In this document: one piece after another, positions 1 to 12,032 of the stretch
Numbering within the stretch: the first letter of the stretch is position 1
How the letters are laid out: each line of letters opens with the position of its first letter
Assembly: GCA_001600635.1 (NCBI GenBank)
Contig: BCKL01000007.1
Span: forward strand, 954,303-1,018,302
Source: Leucosporidium creatinivorum
Lineage: Eukaryota > Basidiomycota > Microbotryomycetes > Leucosporidiales > Leucosporidiaceae
Direction of reading: 5' to 3'
DNA length: 64,000 nucleotides
Notes under the pieces: model-generated
What the model was told of the DNA's origin: nothing
Seen by the model: only the letters and a program-made list of their open reading frames with translations
Databases searched by the model: none
Made by a program: the position numbers and the translations under genes

Positions 1-645
1 ACACTCTCAAGGTTTCGACGGACCGAGAGAGGAGCTGACCACTTTTAGCGAGAGAGGAGTGCAGATGCGATAAGAGTGACGGAGATGGGAGATGAACTGT
101 AAAGAAGGGAGGGTTGAGCTACAGAAGGGTCGGTTGCACCTTAATAATGGAAGGGAATCTCGTTGTGAGACAGTTGCCGGGAGGGTTTGGAGACTCGGAG
201 AGCTCGCGGAGCTCGCGACCGCTTACACTCTCCTTCTCCCCCTTCCTCGCCCTTTTGCATCTCGTCGTCGTCGTCGTCGTCGTTCGCCCTCGGTTCGGTT
301 GGTCGAGCCCCAGCGCCGGATCTTTCTTGTACCTCGTTACATCGCACAGCACGCAGGACGACCCGCCCACCTCTGCATTCCTCTCTCATCACACCGTCGA
401 CACAAGACCTGCATCTACTCGCTACTCTACTTTCGAGCCAGCTGCAGCCCTATCGTCCTACAGCAACAGCGTAACACCTTGCCGCCCTCTCCCTCTCTCT
501 CTCTACTAGCCTACACCGACTCGCTATTCCAAACGCGCCCTCTTGCTCTTGGGGAGAGATAGAGCAACCCACCTTGTCGACGCGTCAAACACCCCCGACC
601 TACGAGGCTACAGCACCCGACTCAGTTACTCCAGACTACCAAACC
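1..645. other. Upstream region / probable 5' leader of the RRM gene
   Basis: No convincing coding exon is visible here. The stretch is rich in pyrimidine tracts (CTCTCC, TCTTC) typical of fungal promoters and 5' leaders, and holds a short TCG/CGT trinucleotide run near 262-283. Overlapping open frames on both strands are low-complexity Ser/Arg/Pro translations and change character with the frame, so they are taken as chance frames. Confidence 0.5.
262..283. repeat. (CGT)n microsatellite
   Basis: About seven uninterrupted CGT/TCG units lie in the presumed promoter or leader of the RRM gene. No role can be assigned from the sequence. Confidence 0.8.
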
Positions 646-3574
646 ATGTCGTCCACCTCTTCCTCTTCTCAGCAACCGCTTCAATTCCCTACAGCAACAG
701 CGACTGGGGAATCCCCTCTCCACTCTCCCCTCGCTTCCTCTTCTCCTCCTCCTTCCAACGCCGAACAAGAAGCAGCTGTACCTCATCATCATCATCAATT
801 CACTCCCTTTCAACACGAGTTGGTAGACGGGGATGGACCCCCTACTCCCCTCTACTCTCCCTCTCCCGCTCTGGACCACCACCAAGACTCTCTCACCTTC
901 AACACCTCGACTACACGCCCACCTCCTCCCGCTCGAGGCTCCTCCTTTGCTACAGCCACCACCAACACCTCCACCACCTCCCGGATGAACCTCGACCCTT
1001 TCGGTACAGACCGCGCTCGTCGCGTCTCTTATCCCGCGACTTCAGTCCTCCCACCACGAGCAGGAGGTGATGAAGGCGGCATTTGGGGCACTGGCAACCC
1101 TACTACTCAGAGGACTATGCGCGCTGCTAGCGATGGTTTACTCTTGAGTACAGGGTTTGGCAGTGGGTTTGGCACCACTGTCGGGCAGAGGAGTAGGGAG
1201 CAGAGTAACAACTCGGGAGGAGACGCGTCGAGTGCTGGAGGAGGAGGAGGAGGAGAATCGGCCACAGCTACAGCTACAGCACAGCAGGAGCAACAGGAAC
1301 GAGCGGCCATGTTTAGAGAACATGAGCGCAGGAGTTTGGAGACGAGCGCTCATACTAGGTTGGCCAACAATATCGCCGCGGCCAGCGCGAGGGAGGCCTT
1401 CGCTTCCCCTCCCCTCAACTCGCCTGCTACAGTTTCCTCCTCCTTCTTCCCTCCTACTACTACCACCTCTTCAGCGCCTACCACCACCACCTCGGCGCCA
1501 CCTCTTTCTCTCCCCCTCCCCGCTCCTCCTCTTCTCTCCCCCACTTCCCCTACCACTCCCCAAGATGGTTCCTCCTCCTCCTCCTCCAACGCCGGCGTCG
1601 CTACCCCTACCACCACCACCACCGACGGAGGAGCAGCCGCCATCGCTGCCGTCGCGAGGGCGACCAGCGCGAGCTTGCATTTGGGCGATTTGGACGTTTG
1701 GATGGATGAGGCTTATGTCAGAGAGTGCTGCGCGAGGATGGGGTGGGAGGGAGTGACCAACATCAAGATGATTCGGGGAGCTAGGTCAGTGGTTCTTGGG
1801 TTTCTGCCTTCCCGTCGCGTCGAGGAGAGGCAGAGGAGCTCGTTAAGCTAATCTCCTTCTTCGCCTTCTCTCTCCCTCGTCCCTCTTCCACTCCTCTCAA
1901 CCTCTACACCACAGCCCCTCCTCCGGCTACTGCTTCCTCACCTTCCCCACCGCCGCGCACGCCGCCCAAGTCCTCGCTCGGTTCAACGCCTCGCCGCCAA
2001 CCCTCATGCCCAGGTCGGGCAGGACCTTCAAGCTCAACTGGGGCACCGGATTGCCCGGCTTGCAGCCTAGGTGGGAGGGAGAGTACTCGGTGTTTGTAGG
2101 AGATTTGGGACGCGAGGTCGGAGAAGCAGAGTTGGTGGTGAGTTTCGCGAGAGTTTCGAGCTTTCGACGGGCGCCTAAGGAGAATCGGGGAGCTGACTCG
2201 CCCCTCCTTCGACTCGCCTCGCCACCCACAGTCCCTCTTCACCCCCATCTTCCCCTCGACCAAGTCGGCCAAAGTCATGTGCGACCCTTCGACCGGCCTC
2301 TCTCGCGGCTACGGCTTTGTACGCTTCGCCTCCGAGGACGACATGCACCGCGCTCTCGCTCTCGGTCAGAACGCGGGTAGCGGCCTCTCGCTCCATGGGC
2401 GTACGCTCAGGATCAGCGAGGCGAGTGGACCGGGCAACTCGATTAGCGGGGCTGATAGAGATCGGACGAGGACGAGGAGTAGTGAGGCGTCGCATGGAGG
2501 AGGAGGAGGGCAGCAGGGTCTGTCGATCCAGACGCACTCGTCGTACGCGGGATACCACCAGCAACAGCAACAGCAACCAGCACAGCATCAGCAACAACAG
2601 CACCCCCATTCCCTGCACGCCCTCCACCAGCAACCTTCGCAGGACGGCGCCTCCCACGCTCCCTCCATCTCGGGCTATCCCGACTTCCTCTCCCCTACCT
2701 TCCCTGTACCTTACGCTCCCAACGGCCCTCTGTCGCCTACCGGTCAGAGCTACGCGTCGGCGAGTCCCATCTCGCCGAGAGGACCGATGAGTCCTGGATT
2801 CGGAGGAGGAGCGTCGAGTGGAGGAGGAGGAGGAGGAGGAGGCATCAACCATTCGAACGACCCCAACAATACGACCGTCTTCGTTGGAGGTCTTCCCGCC
2901 TGCATCAGCGAGGAAACGCTCAAAGTGAGTTTGCCGAAGTCGGAGAGCTTGATCGAGCTCGAGCTGACCTCTCACTCCTCAAACAGTCCTTCTTCCACCA
3001 CTTTGGCGAGATCACCTACTGCAAGATCCCCACCGGCAAGGGCTGCGGCTTTGTCCAATTCGTCCGGCGCGCCGACGCCGAACTCGCCATCGCCAAGATG
3101 AACGACTTTCCCATCCACGGCAAATCGCGCATTCGTCTCTCGTGGGGACGCTCGCAGGGGGATAAGCAGGTCGAGCATGTGAGGAAGCTCGCCGCGGCGC
3201 TGGGGGTGCCGTTTGAGAGCGTTTGGAGGATGGTGCAGGGGCAGGATGCGGCGACGGTGAAGCAGATTGCGAGTGCTGCGGGAGTGCAAGGGGGAGCGAC
3301 CGGACAGCAACAGCAGCAGCAGGGAACGCCGACGACGACGGCGCCCAACAGCCAGGCCGCTACGCCCGCCCCGCAGTCGACCACCACCTCGCGCTTTGAA
3401 TCGCTCGGCGTGGGGAGGATGGACCTCGGCGCCGTCGCCTCGGCAGCAGGCCTGACCGAGGCAGAAGTCCTCGACCTCGTCGGCGGACGCTCCCCTCCCG
3501 CCTCGTCGACCAGCGCCGGCGCAGGCTCCGACTTCTTCACTCGCGGCTCGGGCTCGAGTGCCACCTCCTTCGCC

Positions 3575-3616
<42 letters not shown>

Positions 3617-4318
3617 TCCAACGGCGCAGGGCCATACTCGCGTGTCTCCCCTTCCTCCTTCTCGGCCTTCTCCTCGGCGGGATCGGCCCTCCTTCCCCTT
3701 CCTCTCTCCCCTCCCCCGTCCGCCGGCGCTGGCTCCTCGTTCGCCCTCAACCAACTCCAACTTCAGCAACAGCAACAGCAACACGCGATGCAGAACCAAT
3801 ACCACCACCAGCAACAGCAGCAGCAGCAACCCTACACCCTCCCTTCCTCCCCCTACCACTCGATCCGCCCCGACTCGTACGTCGTCCACTCGCCCAACTC
3901 GCCCTACGAGCGCGTCGATTTCGCCGAAGGAGGCGTTCCTCTCCCGCAAGGACGTCCTACGTTCGCTCCTCGATACAGCAGCAACGGCTACGAGGGCGGC
4001 GGCGGATACACCACCCTCCCCCCTCCCAACGGCAACGGCGGCGGCGGGCTCGAAGACTCGTTCGCCAACCTCGCTCTGCACTCGCATCAGCAACCTCACT
4101 CGGCTAGTCACTCGCCGCTGCCGCCGAGGAACCTCCCTCAGCAGCACCATCGCGCTCAGGCGCAGGGAGCCGACTTCTTCCCCTCCTCGGCGGCGGGAGA
4201 TGATCGGACGCCGAGAGGCTACTATGGGGGTGTTGGACAGCATGAGATGGAGAGGGTCGCTAGTGGAGGCGGCGCGGGAGAGGCGCAGTGGAACGGCGGG
4301 TGGCCGGTGAGGGCTTAG
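646..4318 (+). CDS. Three-RRM RNA-binding protein, Nam8/Ngr1/Csx1-like
   Basis: Four exons (646-1784, 1915-2137, 2232-2924, 2987-4318) join in phase to 1128 aa. Three RRMs are visible: the first begins near residue 342 (SASLHLGDLDVWMDE), the second near 438 (SVFVGDL, later GYGFVRF), the third near 668 (TVFVGGL, later GKGCGFVQFV). This order, with a degenerate first RNP2 and the SGYCFLTF/LNWG signature, is that of the Nam8/Ngr1/Csx1 family, whose members bind mRNA to control its stability or U1-dependent splicing. The flanks are low-complexity: Ser/Thr/Pro at the N-terminus, poly-Gln at 3578-3612 and glycine tracts. The start was chosen at the ATG at 646 (context AAACCATGTCG); the frame is open a little further upstream without an ATG. 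Which of the family roles applies here cannot be decided from sequence. Confidence 0.9.
3578..3612 (+). repeat. CAG/CAA poly-glutamine repeat inside the RRM protein
   Basis: A nearly pure CAG run encodes about thirteen glutamines in the C-terminal low-complexity tail. Shorter CAA/CAG runs follow near 3770-3830. Such tracts often vary in length between strains and can drive condensate formation. Confidence 0.85.
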
Positions 4319-7300
4319 GTGTGGAGCTTAGTGCGCGTGTCGAGTCGGCGACCCTTTCGCGTCGACTCTTTTCTTCCTTTCTTCTTCTTCTCGCTCTGTA
4401 CCCATACATACCCCCACTTCTCACTTCCATTCCTCATTCCCCTCTTGCCCTCGTTGCTCTCAACTCGTCCCGTCCCGCTCGCCTTTCTCTTGCTTTCAAA
4501 TCGCTTTCCATCGTCTCTCCCACACCCTCAACCTCAATATCCCCACTTCGCCATAGCAGCTTATCCCCTTCTTTCTCCCGCTTAGATCTAATCTCTCACT
4601 TGCTCTTCGTACTAGTCCGTCCAAAGCAATCCAGGACTTCGGTTACCCATCGCCAAAGGCAGCGAGAGAAGATGAGAGAGCGAGTCGAGTCCCGGGGAGA
4701 ACGAGAACAGAGCCTTCTCGAGGAGTAGCTTAGGCGCCACCGAGCTCCACTTCTGCACCTCACCCTTCACAATGCTACGCCGAGAGTTCCGGAAGCGAAC
4801 GCCGAGCACTCTTAGGCTCCCTTTGCGCAACAATCGTCTGTGAGAGAGACATACAGAGCACCCCTGCCGCTTCTTTCAGACTCCTTGAGACGCTGCAGAA
4901 ACTACCTGCAGCCGAAGCCTGTTGCCGCGAGCCATCTATTCCCAATCAGTCGCCTCGCTTCCGTCCCCTCTCGCTCGCAATGAATCACTCCTTTGGAGTC
5001 GAGATTGCGAGCTTGCCAGTTTGCACCAAATAGCTCTTTGATTCCCGAGAACGGTAGCCCTCATGCTTCAAGGCGCGAAAGCCGAGCCCGGCGCCGAGCC
5101 TTCCCGTCCGTTCGGTTTGCGAAGCTCGCTGCAAGCTGCCACTTAATCCACCCTGATACGTACTGTTGTAGCTTAGCTCAACCCTTCATCCATCGAGCGC
5201 TTGAGGAAGGAAGCCTGCTGAAGTCAGGAGGGTCAGCTCCTTGCTCGGCGAAAGGAGAAGCGGCCCTCCGCGTTGTGGCTCCTTCCTGTTTCCCTCAGCC
5301 GAGACATCAGTACAGCCCGACGCAGCAGTAGGCTATGATGGCGTGGTCGGAGACTCCCAGGGGTCATCCGCTTGCTTGCCTCACCGTGCGAAGCGTCAAT
5401 TTGAACGCTCGCTCATGGCTCGGCGGAGGCAAACCTCGTCCCTCGCCTTCCCAAACCCCAAAGCTCACAAAGCTCGTCTCGACAGTCGGCTAGAATTGGT
5501 AGGCCCGACCTTCGAGGTGGAGTAGAGGGAGCGGCAGACGCAGAGAAAGGGACTCACCATGTGTCCAGTGAAGCAGCGCCGAGCTTGGCAGCGAGCGCTT
5601 GATGAGCTGCGAAGGCGAGACGGCAAGCGGGTCAGCTGCGGTGCCCATGTACCCTAGCTGCTCAATTTGCTACGATACAGCTCATCCTGCTCTCCCAGCT
5701 TCCCTGCTGCACCCTCCCATGCTCCAGGGCTCCCTCGTCCTCCCCTCCACTTCCTCAGGCTCCAGCGTCCTGCTGCAGTGCACCCGAGCCAGGGGAGGAA
5801 TCAAGACTCACCTGTAGACCTCGCTACACCCCTAAAGAGTCTCCAGAAGCCTCCAGCCTCGAAAGCTGCAGGAGAGGGAGGACTTGTAGCGCGCCTCCCG
5901 TCGACGCTTGAGGAGCACTTGCTCGCGGCTCCTCGTCGCGAAAGGCTGCTGTGAGAGCAGCAGCTTGTAGGTGTGTACCACTAGGATGACTTATGTTGGA
6001 GTGGGAAGGCTATAGCGGCCTTACCAGCGCTAAGGAGGGGCAGATGGCAGCGAGCTCCTCGGGCGCTTCAATCTCAGTTCGAGCTGCTCCGCGAAGGAGC
6101 AGAGCTGCGAGAGCTGCTATGAGGCTTAAGCGGTCGTCCCAGGATCGTGAGTGAGATTGCTCCCCGACGCTACAAGAGCGGGAGCAACTGCCTCTGCGAT
6201 CCTTCGCTAAGAGAGTTGGAGGTCGACGAGCACTTCACGCGAGGAAGAGTCGGGCCTTGATCCAGTGGCAAAGCCTTTTACAGAGGCCTGCACTCGCTAG
6301 AGCGAGAGCAATATGCTTGAGGATGCTGCACGCAACGGCTCACTCCAGAAGGATGTGGCAGGAGAGCAAGAGAGGAGAGCGCGAGACGAGCTCGATTTGG
6401 GACTTGGCGAAGCTCGGACCTGCTCGCTCTTGACGACGGCGAGGGCTCGTCTTTGAGGTGCAGGTGAGGATGTAATCAAGTATTAGTACTTCACGGTAGT
6501 GCAGCCGACCGCTTCCCGGTGCTAAAGCGCCAGTCTGGAGAGCGTGACAGCAGCGAGCAATGATCTGCCGGTCGAGGCGGCTGCTGTGGGGCATCATGAC
6601 CTGGTGCTGACCCCTGCAGAAGACTCGAGAGGAGGAAGCAGAGCCCTTGACCGCGGTTCGAGGTCATAAGAGCGGTACAGGCCACTAGGCAAGTGCTTCA
6701 ACTCAATGCAAACCCCATCGCCGAGGTTCTCGGCGGCCGCATCCTTGCGGGGGAGACTGATACGAGTGTCCTCGATGCTTTTTAAGCATATTCTGAAGTT
6801 CTATGTGACCTCGAACATCGAAAGCAGAAGAAACCTGACAGCAAAAGATCAATCCGGAGAGTTCACACGCAGCGCCGAGGAAGGCAGCTTCTTCGGCGGA
6901 AGGAGGGCAATGGGGAGGCCCGACCTTTTTCTTATTGTTTGACTGGGTTGGTTGAACAATTGCGCTATGCTTAACAGCAAGCACGCTAATCTGTAGCCTA
7001 AGCGCCGGCTATTCGGGCGCTCCCCCTGCCTGCTCCGCGAAGCCTCTCTTGCTTTACCCCTCCGTTTCCCTCGACCACTCCACCGGTGTTGACCTGCGGT
7101 GTTGAACCAGGTATACACACGGCCTCTGGCCCTCCTCCTACGATTCTCTCCGCCTTAGCCCTTAGCAACCGCTTCCCAAGCCTGCAGCTGGCCTTGGGTC
7201 GAGCCTCCCTGTCGAGCTGCGAGACGGCTGCTCAGTATCTCTCTCTGTTCAGGTTGTGTAGGTGATTACTTGGGACAGCCCCCCTTCCCGTTCGATTTCC

Positions 7301-7947
7301 TGAGAGTCGGAGCAGCAAGGTTTCATTGTAGTAAATTGATGAAAGGGAGGAAGGCCGGCCGAGGCAGGCGATCGTGAGCTGGCAATGAGCTGAACGTGCA
7401 AAGAGATATGAACAGGCTGTGTAGCATGGTAGAAGATAGAGCTAGAAAGCGGTCGATAGTCCCTTCCACCACTATCTTGCGACAAGTTGGAGCTTTCGGC
7501 GAACGACGAGAAGGGGAACTTGGAAGCCGGGTCGTCTCCCGCGAGACGAGAGGCCGTCCGTAGTTCCGCGAATGTAAGGGCAAGGAAGGGAATGGGAAAG
7601 GTGCAGTGTACGGTAAAGCAGAAGAGCCGAGGGCTGTAGCGAAGCAGATCGTATTGAGACAGCTTCTCAGAAGAGAGGGGGCCGAAGTTCAGCGTTGAAC
7701 GTTGAACAAGCCCAGATCTTTGTTGCGCTTCAACCATACCTCGTACTGAGCTCGTTCAACTCGCGCTACGCTCTAGCAGCTCGCTTACTGCTAGCGAGCT
7801 ACCGCCCTACATCTCCCGCACAGCTTAGGAGTGCACCCCCCTTCGCGACCTCCTCAAGCCATCTCTCGTCTCGTCGCTCTTCGTCCGCCTCTTCCTCTTG
7901 GACCATCTCGACCTACAGCTACAGCCGACGAGGAGCTCGCTAGGGCG
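4319..7947. other. 3.6-kb gene desert between the RRM gene and the Flo8-like gene
   Basis: No frame on either strand gives a recognisable or compositionally protein-like product. The stretch includes the RRM gene's 3' end and the leader of the LisH gene. Isolated splice-like words occur mostly in minus-strand orientation: donor-like ACTCAC near 5553 and 5807, and GTCAGCT (inverted branch point) near 5231 and 5631. They might belong to a spliced non-coding transcript or be chance. No tRNA cloverleaf or simple-repeat array was seen. Confidence 0.5.
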
Positions 7948-10900
7948 ATGTTCAGCGGTAGGGGCGGCGCTGTAGCCCATCAGAACCTCCCCGCGGAGCA
8001 TCCTCAGCACCACCTGCAGTTCCAAGCGCCAGGGGGAGCGGCGCCCTCTCCTCAGCGGAATGTGCAGGCTTATGCGCCGCAGCAGCAGCACCACCAACAG
8101 CAACACCAACAGCAACGGCCAGGACCGCCTGCACACCCCCAGTACACCTACGCCTCACATCCTCCCCCGCCGACGGGACAGCACACTACGCCTCGAGAGT
8201 TCGCACCAAATCAAGGGATGCAGCAGGGCTACAACTCGGTCGAGCAAGCTATCAGCCAGTCCCTACCGCCAGGGTCCCTCCCACGGCAGGCGCCTGCACC
8301 GCACCAGCCCAATTTCGCCTCCCGACCTCCCTCGGCGCCCCCTCCCCACCAGCGACAAATCTCCCAACCTTCGACCAGCCAGGCGCCGTACTCCCAGCAG
8401 CAACCTCAATACGACTACATCGACAACGGCATGCTCGTCGACCGCGAGGGCCGGGTCCTGCAGCCAAGCGGAGGCGCGGAGCCATCTCGCCCACATCAGC
8501 CGCCAGCACGGGGGATCGAGCGCGGGCAGCAGCAGCAGATGAGGAGGGATGAGGAGGGCTACGAGTACGATACACGATCCTACGGCCAGCCTGCGCCTCT
8601 TCCAGCGCATCCCCAGCACCAGCAGGTCCGCCCTCAACACGCCGCGACGCTGCCTCCCGAGCCAGACCACCGTGTGCTCTTTCAGTACGTTCGCCGTCCG
8701 TCTCTGGTGACGAGTGAGCTCTCAGTTGACCTCTCTTTCCTTATGCAGCTCTTACATCCTCGACTACCTACAAAAGAACAACTACCACCGCGCTGCTCAC
8801 GCTTTCCTTCGCGATGTGCCTGATACCCCGATCCAGCCACTTCAGCCTGGCCAAGTGCACCCTGCTAGCACTGCTAGCGGCAAAGGCAAAGGTCGAGCTC
8901 GTACGCTGGACGACGAGGGAGCGGGACCGAGTCGGCGAGGAGGACCCGAGGGCGATTTGGATTCCTCTTCGCCGAACGGACCGAGCAAGACGGACGAGTC
9001 GCCTCGGGATGGGCCTCTATCGGCGGGAGCGGGCAACGGAGGAGATTCGACTACTTCTACCAACTCGTCGAGTACGCACTACGGCTTCAACTCGAACGGC
9101 GGCGGTGGAGCAGCCCTCGGCGAACTCGACTCGCCCATGTTCGACCCTCGCTCGTTACCCAGCGCCGCCGTACAGATCGAGACGCCTCAAGGATTTCTCT
9201 ACGAGTGAGTCCTCCATTGCCAACCACCCCACTCGAGTCAGCTCGCGATTACGCTCGGACGCCGAGCACCTGTCGCCAGAGCGCCTGCTGACCTTCGCTC
9301 TCCTTTCCCCCTCTCAAGATGGTGGAGCGTCTTCTGGGATGTCTTCCGCGCCAAGGCTGGCAAGGGAGGGACCATCTCGGCGCGATCTTTTGTCGAGGCA
9401 TCGCAGCGGGCGGTCGAGTTGGGCTTGAGACGGAATCCAGGCGCGACTCAGGTGAGCTCAAAGCTTTCTCTCGCGGGCTCTGCTGCCGAGCTGACACTCT
9501 TCTTGCTCTCTAGATCTACCAACGAGCCGTTCGGCCAGGCCAGCCGCCGTCACCACCGCGAGGCGTCGCTCCGCCGTATCGCTTACCCGGCGAGCTCGGC
9601 TACGGCGCACCTCCGCCTCAACAACGCATGGCTCCAGGTCCAGGAGGACCACCGCCATCTCAAGGACCACCTTACCGCCAGGCAACTCAGCCATCTCAGG
9701 TGCAGAGGGCGCAGGAAGCAGCTCATGCGGCAGCTCAGCAAGCTCAGGCGATGAGGGCAAATAGTACATTTTTCGCTCTGAGAAACAGAGTCGACAGCTC
9801 GCTGACCTCTCGCTCCCTTCGCAGGTACCGCTTCCGCTGCCGGTCGTCAAGCCGTTCTCACTCGCCGAGGCGCTATGTCGTGAGCAGGCCTTCGCTTTTC
9901 GCCACTCGAGGTTGTCGGCGCTGACTCCTGTTTGATTTCCAGACCCGCACCTCTACAAAACCTCCCTCCCGGTAGCCACGGTCCTCAGGCTCAAGCACAC
10001 GAGCAAGCTCTTCAGCGCCAACGCCAGTACGCCGCTCAGCAAGAGCAAGTCCATCGCCAGCAGCAAGCGGCCGCACAAGCTCACGTCGGAGTCAAGATGC
10101 AGCAACAGCAGCAGCAGGCGCAAGCAGCCGCCGCGATGGCTCATGCTCAGGCAGCGCAAATGGCCAACGCGAGGAGAACCCCCGGCCCTCACCAGCAAGG
10201 ACAGCAGCCGCTGCAGAGCAGGCCACCATCGAACCAAGGGAGCCCTTTCAACCAGGAAGGCTACCCTGCTTCGCCGGCGAAGCGGTTTCAAATGGTCAAC
10301 GGGGGTATGTCGCTTCGCCGTTTCCCCAGCGCCGAGCTCTTGCTGATGAGCTTGCCATCTTCCTCAGGTCCCGACATGCAGCAGCAGTCTCACTCGAATG
10401 CTGGCTCGCCTTATCAAAATGGAGTAAGCCGTCTCGACCTCGTTCGTCGGCCGTGCTCGGTGGCTAATCCGCTCTCATCCGTGCAGGTCGCCTACAGCAG
10501 CCCTTCCCAGCAGCCCGACGCCTACGGCAACCTCCGTCAAGGGCCTCCCAACGGCATCAGTCAAGCTCAAGCTCTCTCCTACGCGCTCGGCGACCCAGTC
10601 CGCGAGCAGCACGCTCGCATGAACTCCAACAACGCGTACAGCCAATCGCCCAACGCTGGGTCGCCCGCCTACTCGCAGCAACCCTACTCCAACGTCCAAA
10701 CCCCTCACTCGTCCTCTCGTCCGCCTTCGAGCGCGCCCACACCTCAGCAGATGGATGCCGCCTCGGCGATGATGGAGCAGCAGCAGCAGCAGCAGCAGCA
10801 GGCGATTCGCCAAGCTCAGCAAGACGGCAGCATGGCTCCTCCTCCGCCTAACGCTAACGGGACAAATGGACGACCGATGGCGAACCGCTCGCAATCGCAG

Positions 10901-11641
10901 GCGACCTTGAATGGTGGAGGGCCAGGCTCGGCGGCGGGAACGCCTCAAGCAGCCACGCCTGGAGGAGCCGACTTTGCCTCGCCGGGTCTTCAGCCACCTA
11001 CGCCTGGAAAACAGAACGCGCTATCTCCAGGTGGAGCGTCGGCGAGCAAGAGGAAGAGGGAGTCGAAGGATACGAGGGAGACAAAGAAGGTGCGTCGTCA
11101 AACTCGCTGGTCTTCAGGCGAGTTGAGAGCTAATGTTCTTCTCGCAATCTACAGCGCGCGGTATCTACTCGCGAGCGCTCCAACTCGGTCGCCTCTCCCG
11201 CTCCTTTACCTACTCCCTCGCCTTCGACCAACACCGTGCCCCTCGCCGAGAGCAAACCCCTCCCGTCCGGCCTTCCCGACTCCTTCACACAAAGCCCAGC
11301 GGCCATGTTCGACCCTACAGCCCTCGACTCGCACGATCCCATCCTCCTTTCCATGCCAAACGGAGATTTGAGCGTTGGTGGTTCTGGCTTCGGCGAGGAC
11401 GGCGGCTCGGGCATCATGTCGCAGGAGCAGGTGAGGCTTCCATCCGAGTCTCGAGTCGGCGCTAGTACTGATGGCTACTCTCATACAGGTCGACGCCCTC
11501 TTCAACTCGTCCATGGGCGGCGGTTCTGCTGTCCCCGACAACGGCGCCTTCGACTTTGACTCCTTCTTCAACTCGTCTGGCTACGGCGCCGACCCCACCT
11601 CGTTCAGCCTCGACACGGAAACATTCGACCTCACCGTCTAG
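7948..11641 (+). CDS. LisH-domain transcriptional regulator, Flo8/Som1-like
   Basis: Ten exons (7948-8684, 8749-9204, 9319-9451, 9514-9763, 9825-9879, 9943-10304, 10368-10423, 10487-11089, 11155-11430, 11489-11641) join in phase to 1026 aa. A LisH motif at about residues 247-275 (YILDYLQKNNYHRAAHAFL) is followed by the EWWSVFWDVFRAK block near residue 398, the hallmark of fungal Flo8/Som1 proteins. A later short block, TASAAGRQAVL, also fits. The rest is Gln/Pro/Ala-rich with poly-Gln near 10778. Family members act in the nucleus downstream of cAMP-PKA and control adhesion, filamentation and morphogenesis. The very long upstream spacer is in keeping with a heavily regulated gene, but that is inference. 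Confidence 0.88.
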
Positions 11642-12032
11642 CTCCTCCCCCACCCCTCCCCTCCCTTCCCTTCTCCTCGCCTTCGCATCTCCCTTTCGCC
11701 TGCTTCCTTATCTTCCCTCGTCCACCGCACTAGATCCCACTCGCATCATGAACCATCTTTACGTCCTTTCAGCCTTACTTTTACGTCGTTTATTCTTTCA
11801 ATGCAGTACCGCATACCCTCGTCTCTCTCGGCTCGGCGCAGAGAGAGTGAAGCGAATAAGCGTCGGCGCTGAGCCAGCCGTAGCGAATGGGCGACCAAGA
11901 GACTGCGAATGATATCTGGCAAGCCCATCTATCGTCGTCGAAGAGTGCTAAGGGGCAGACAACACCTCGACCGGCCTAGACGAGCAGATCCCCGACAACC
12001 GACGCTTGACTTCCCCAAATCACCACGTTCGA
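11642..12032. other. Spacer between the Flo8-like and hydrolase genes
   Basis: It holds the pyrimidine-rich 3' end of the LisH gene and the promoter of the hydrolase. No further gene is seen. Confidence 0.5.

Noticed and set aside
2972-4243. Long minus-strand open frame opposite the RRM gene
   Set aside because: It is the antisense shadow of CAG- and Gly/Ser-rich coding sequence and translates to Leu/Arg/Glu low complexity; the plus strand has clear RRM motifs.
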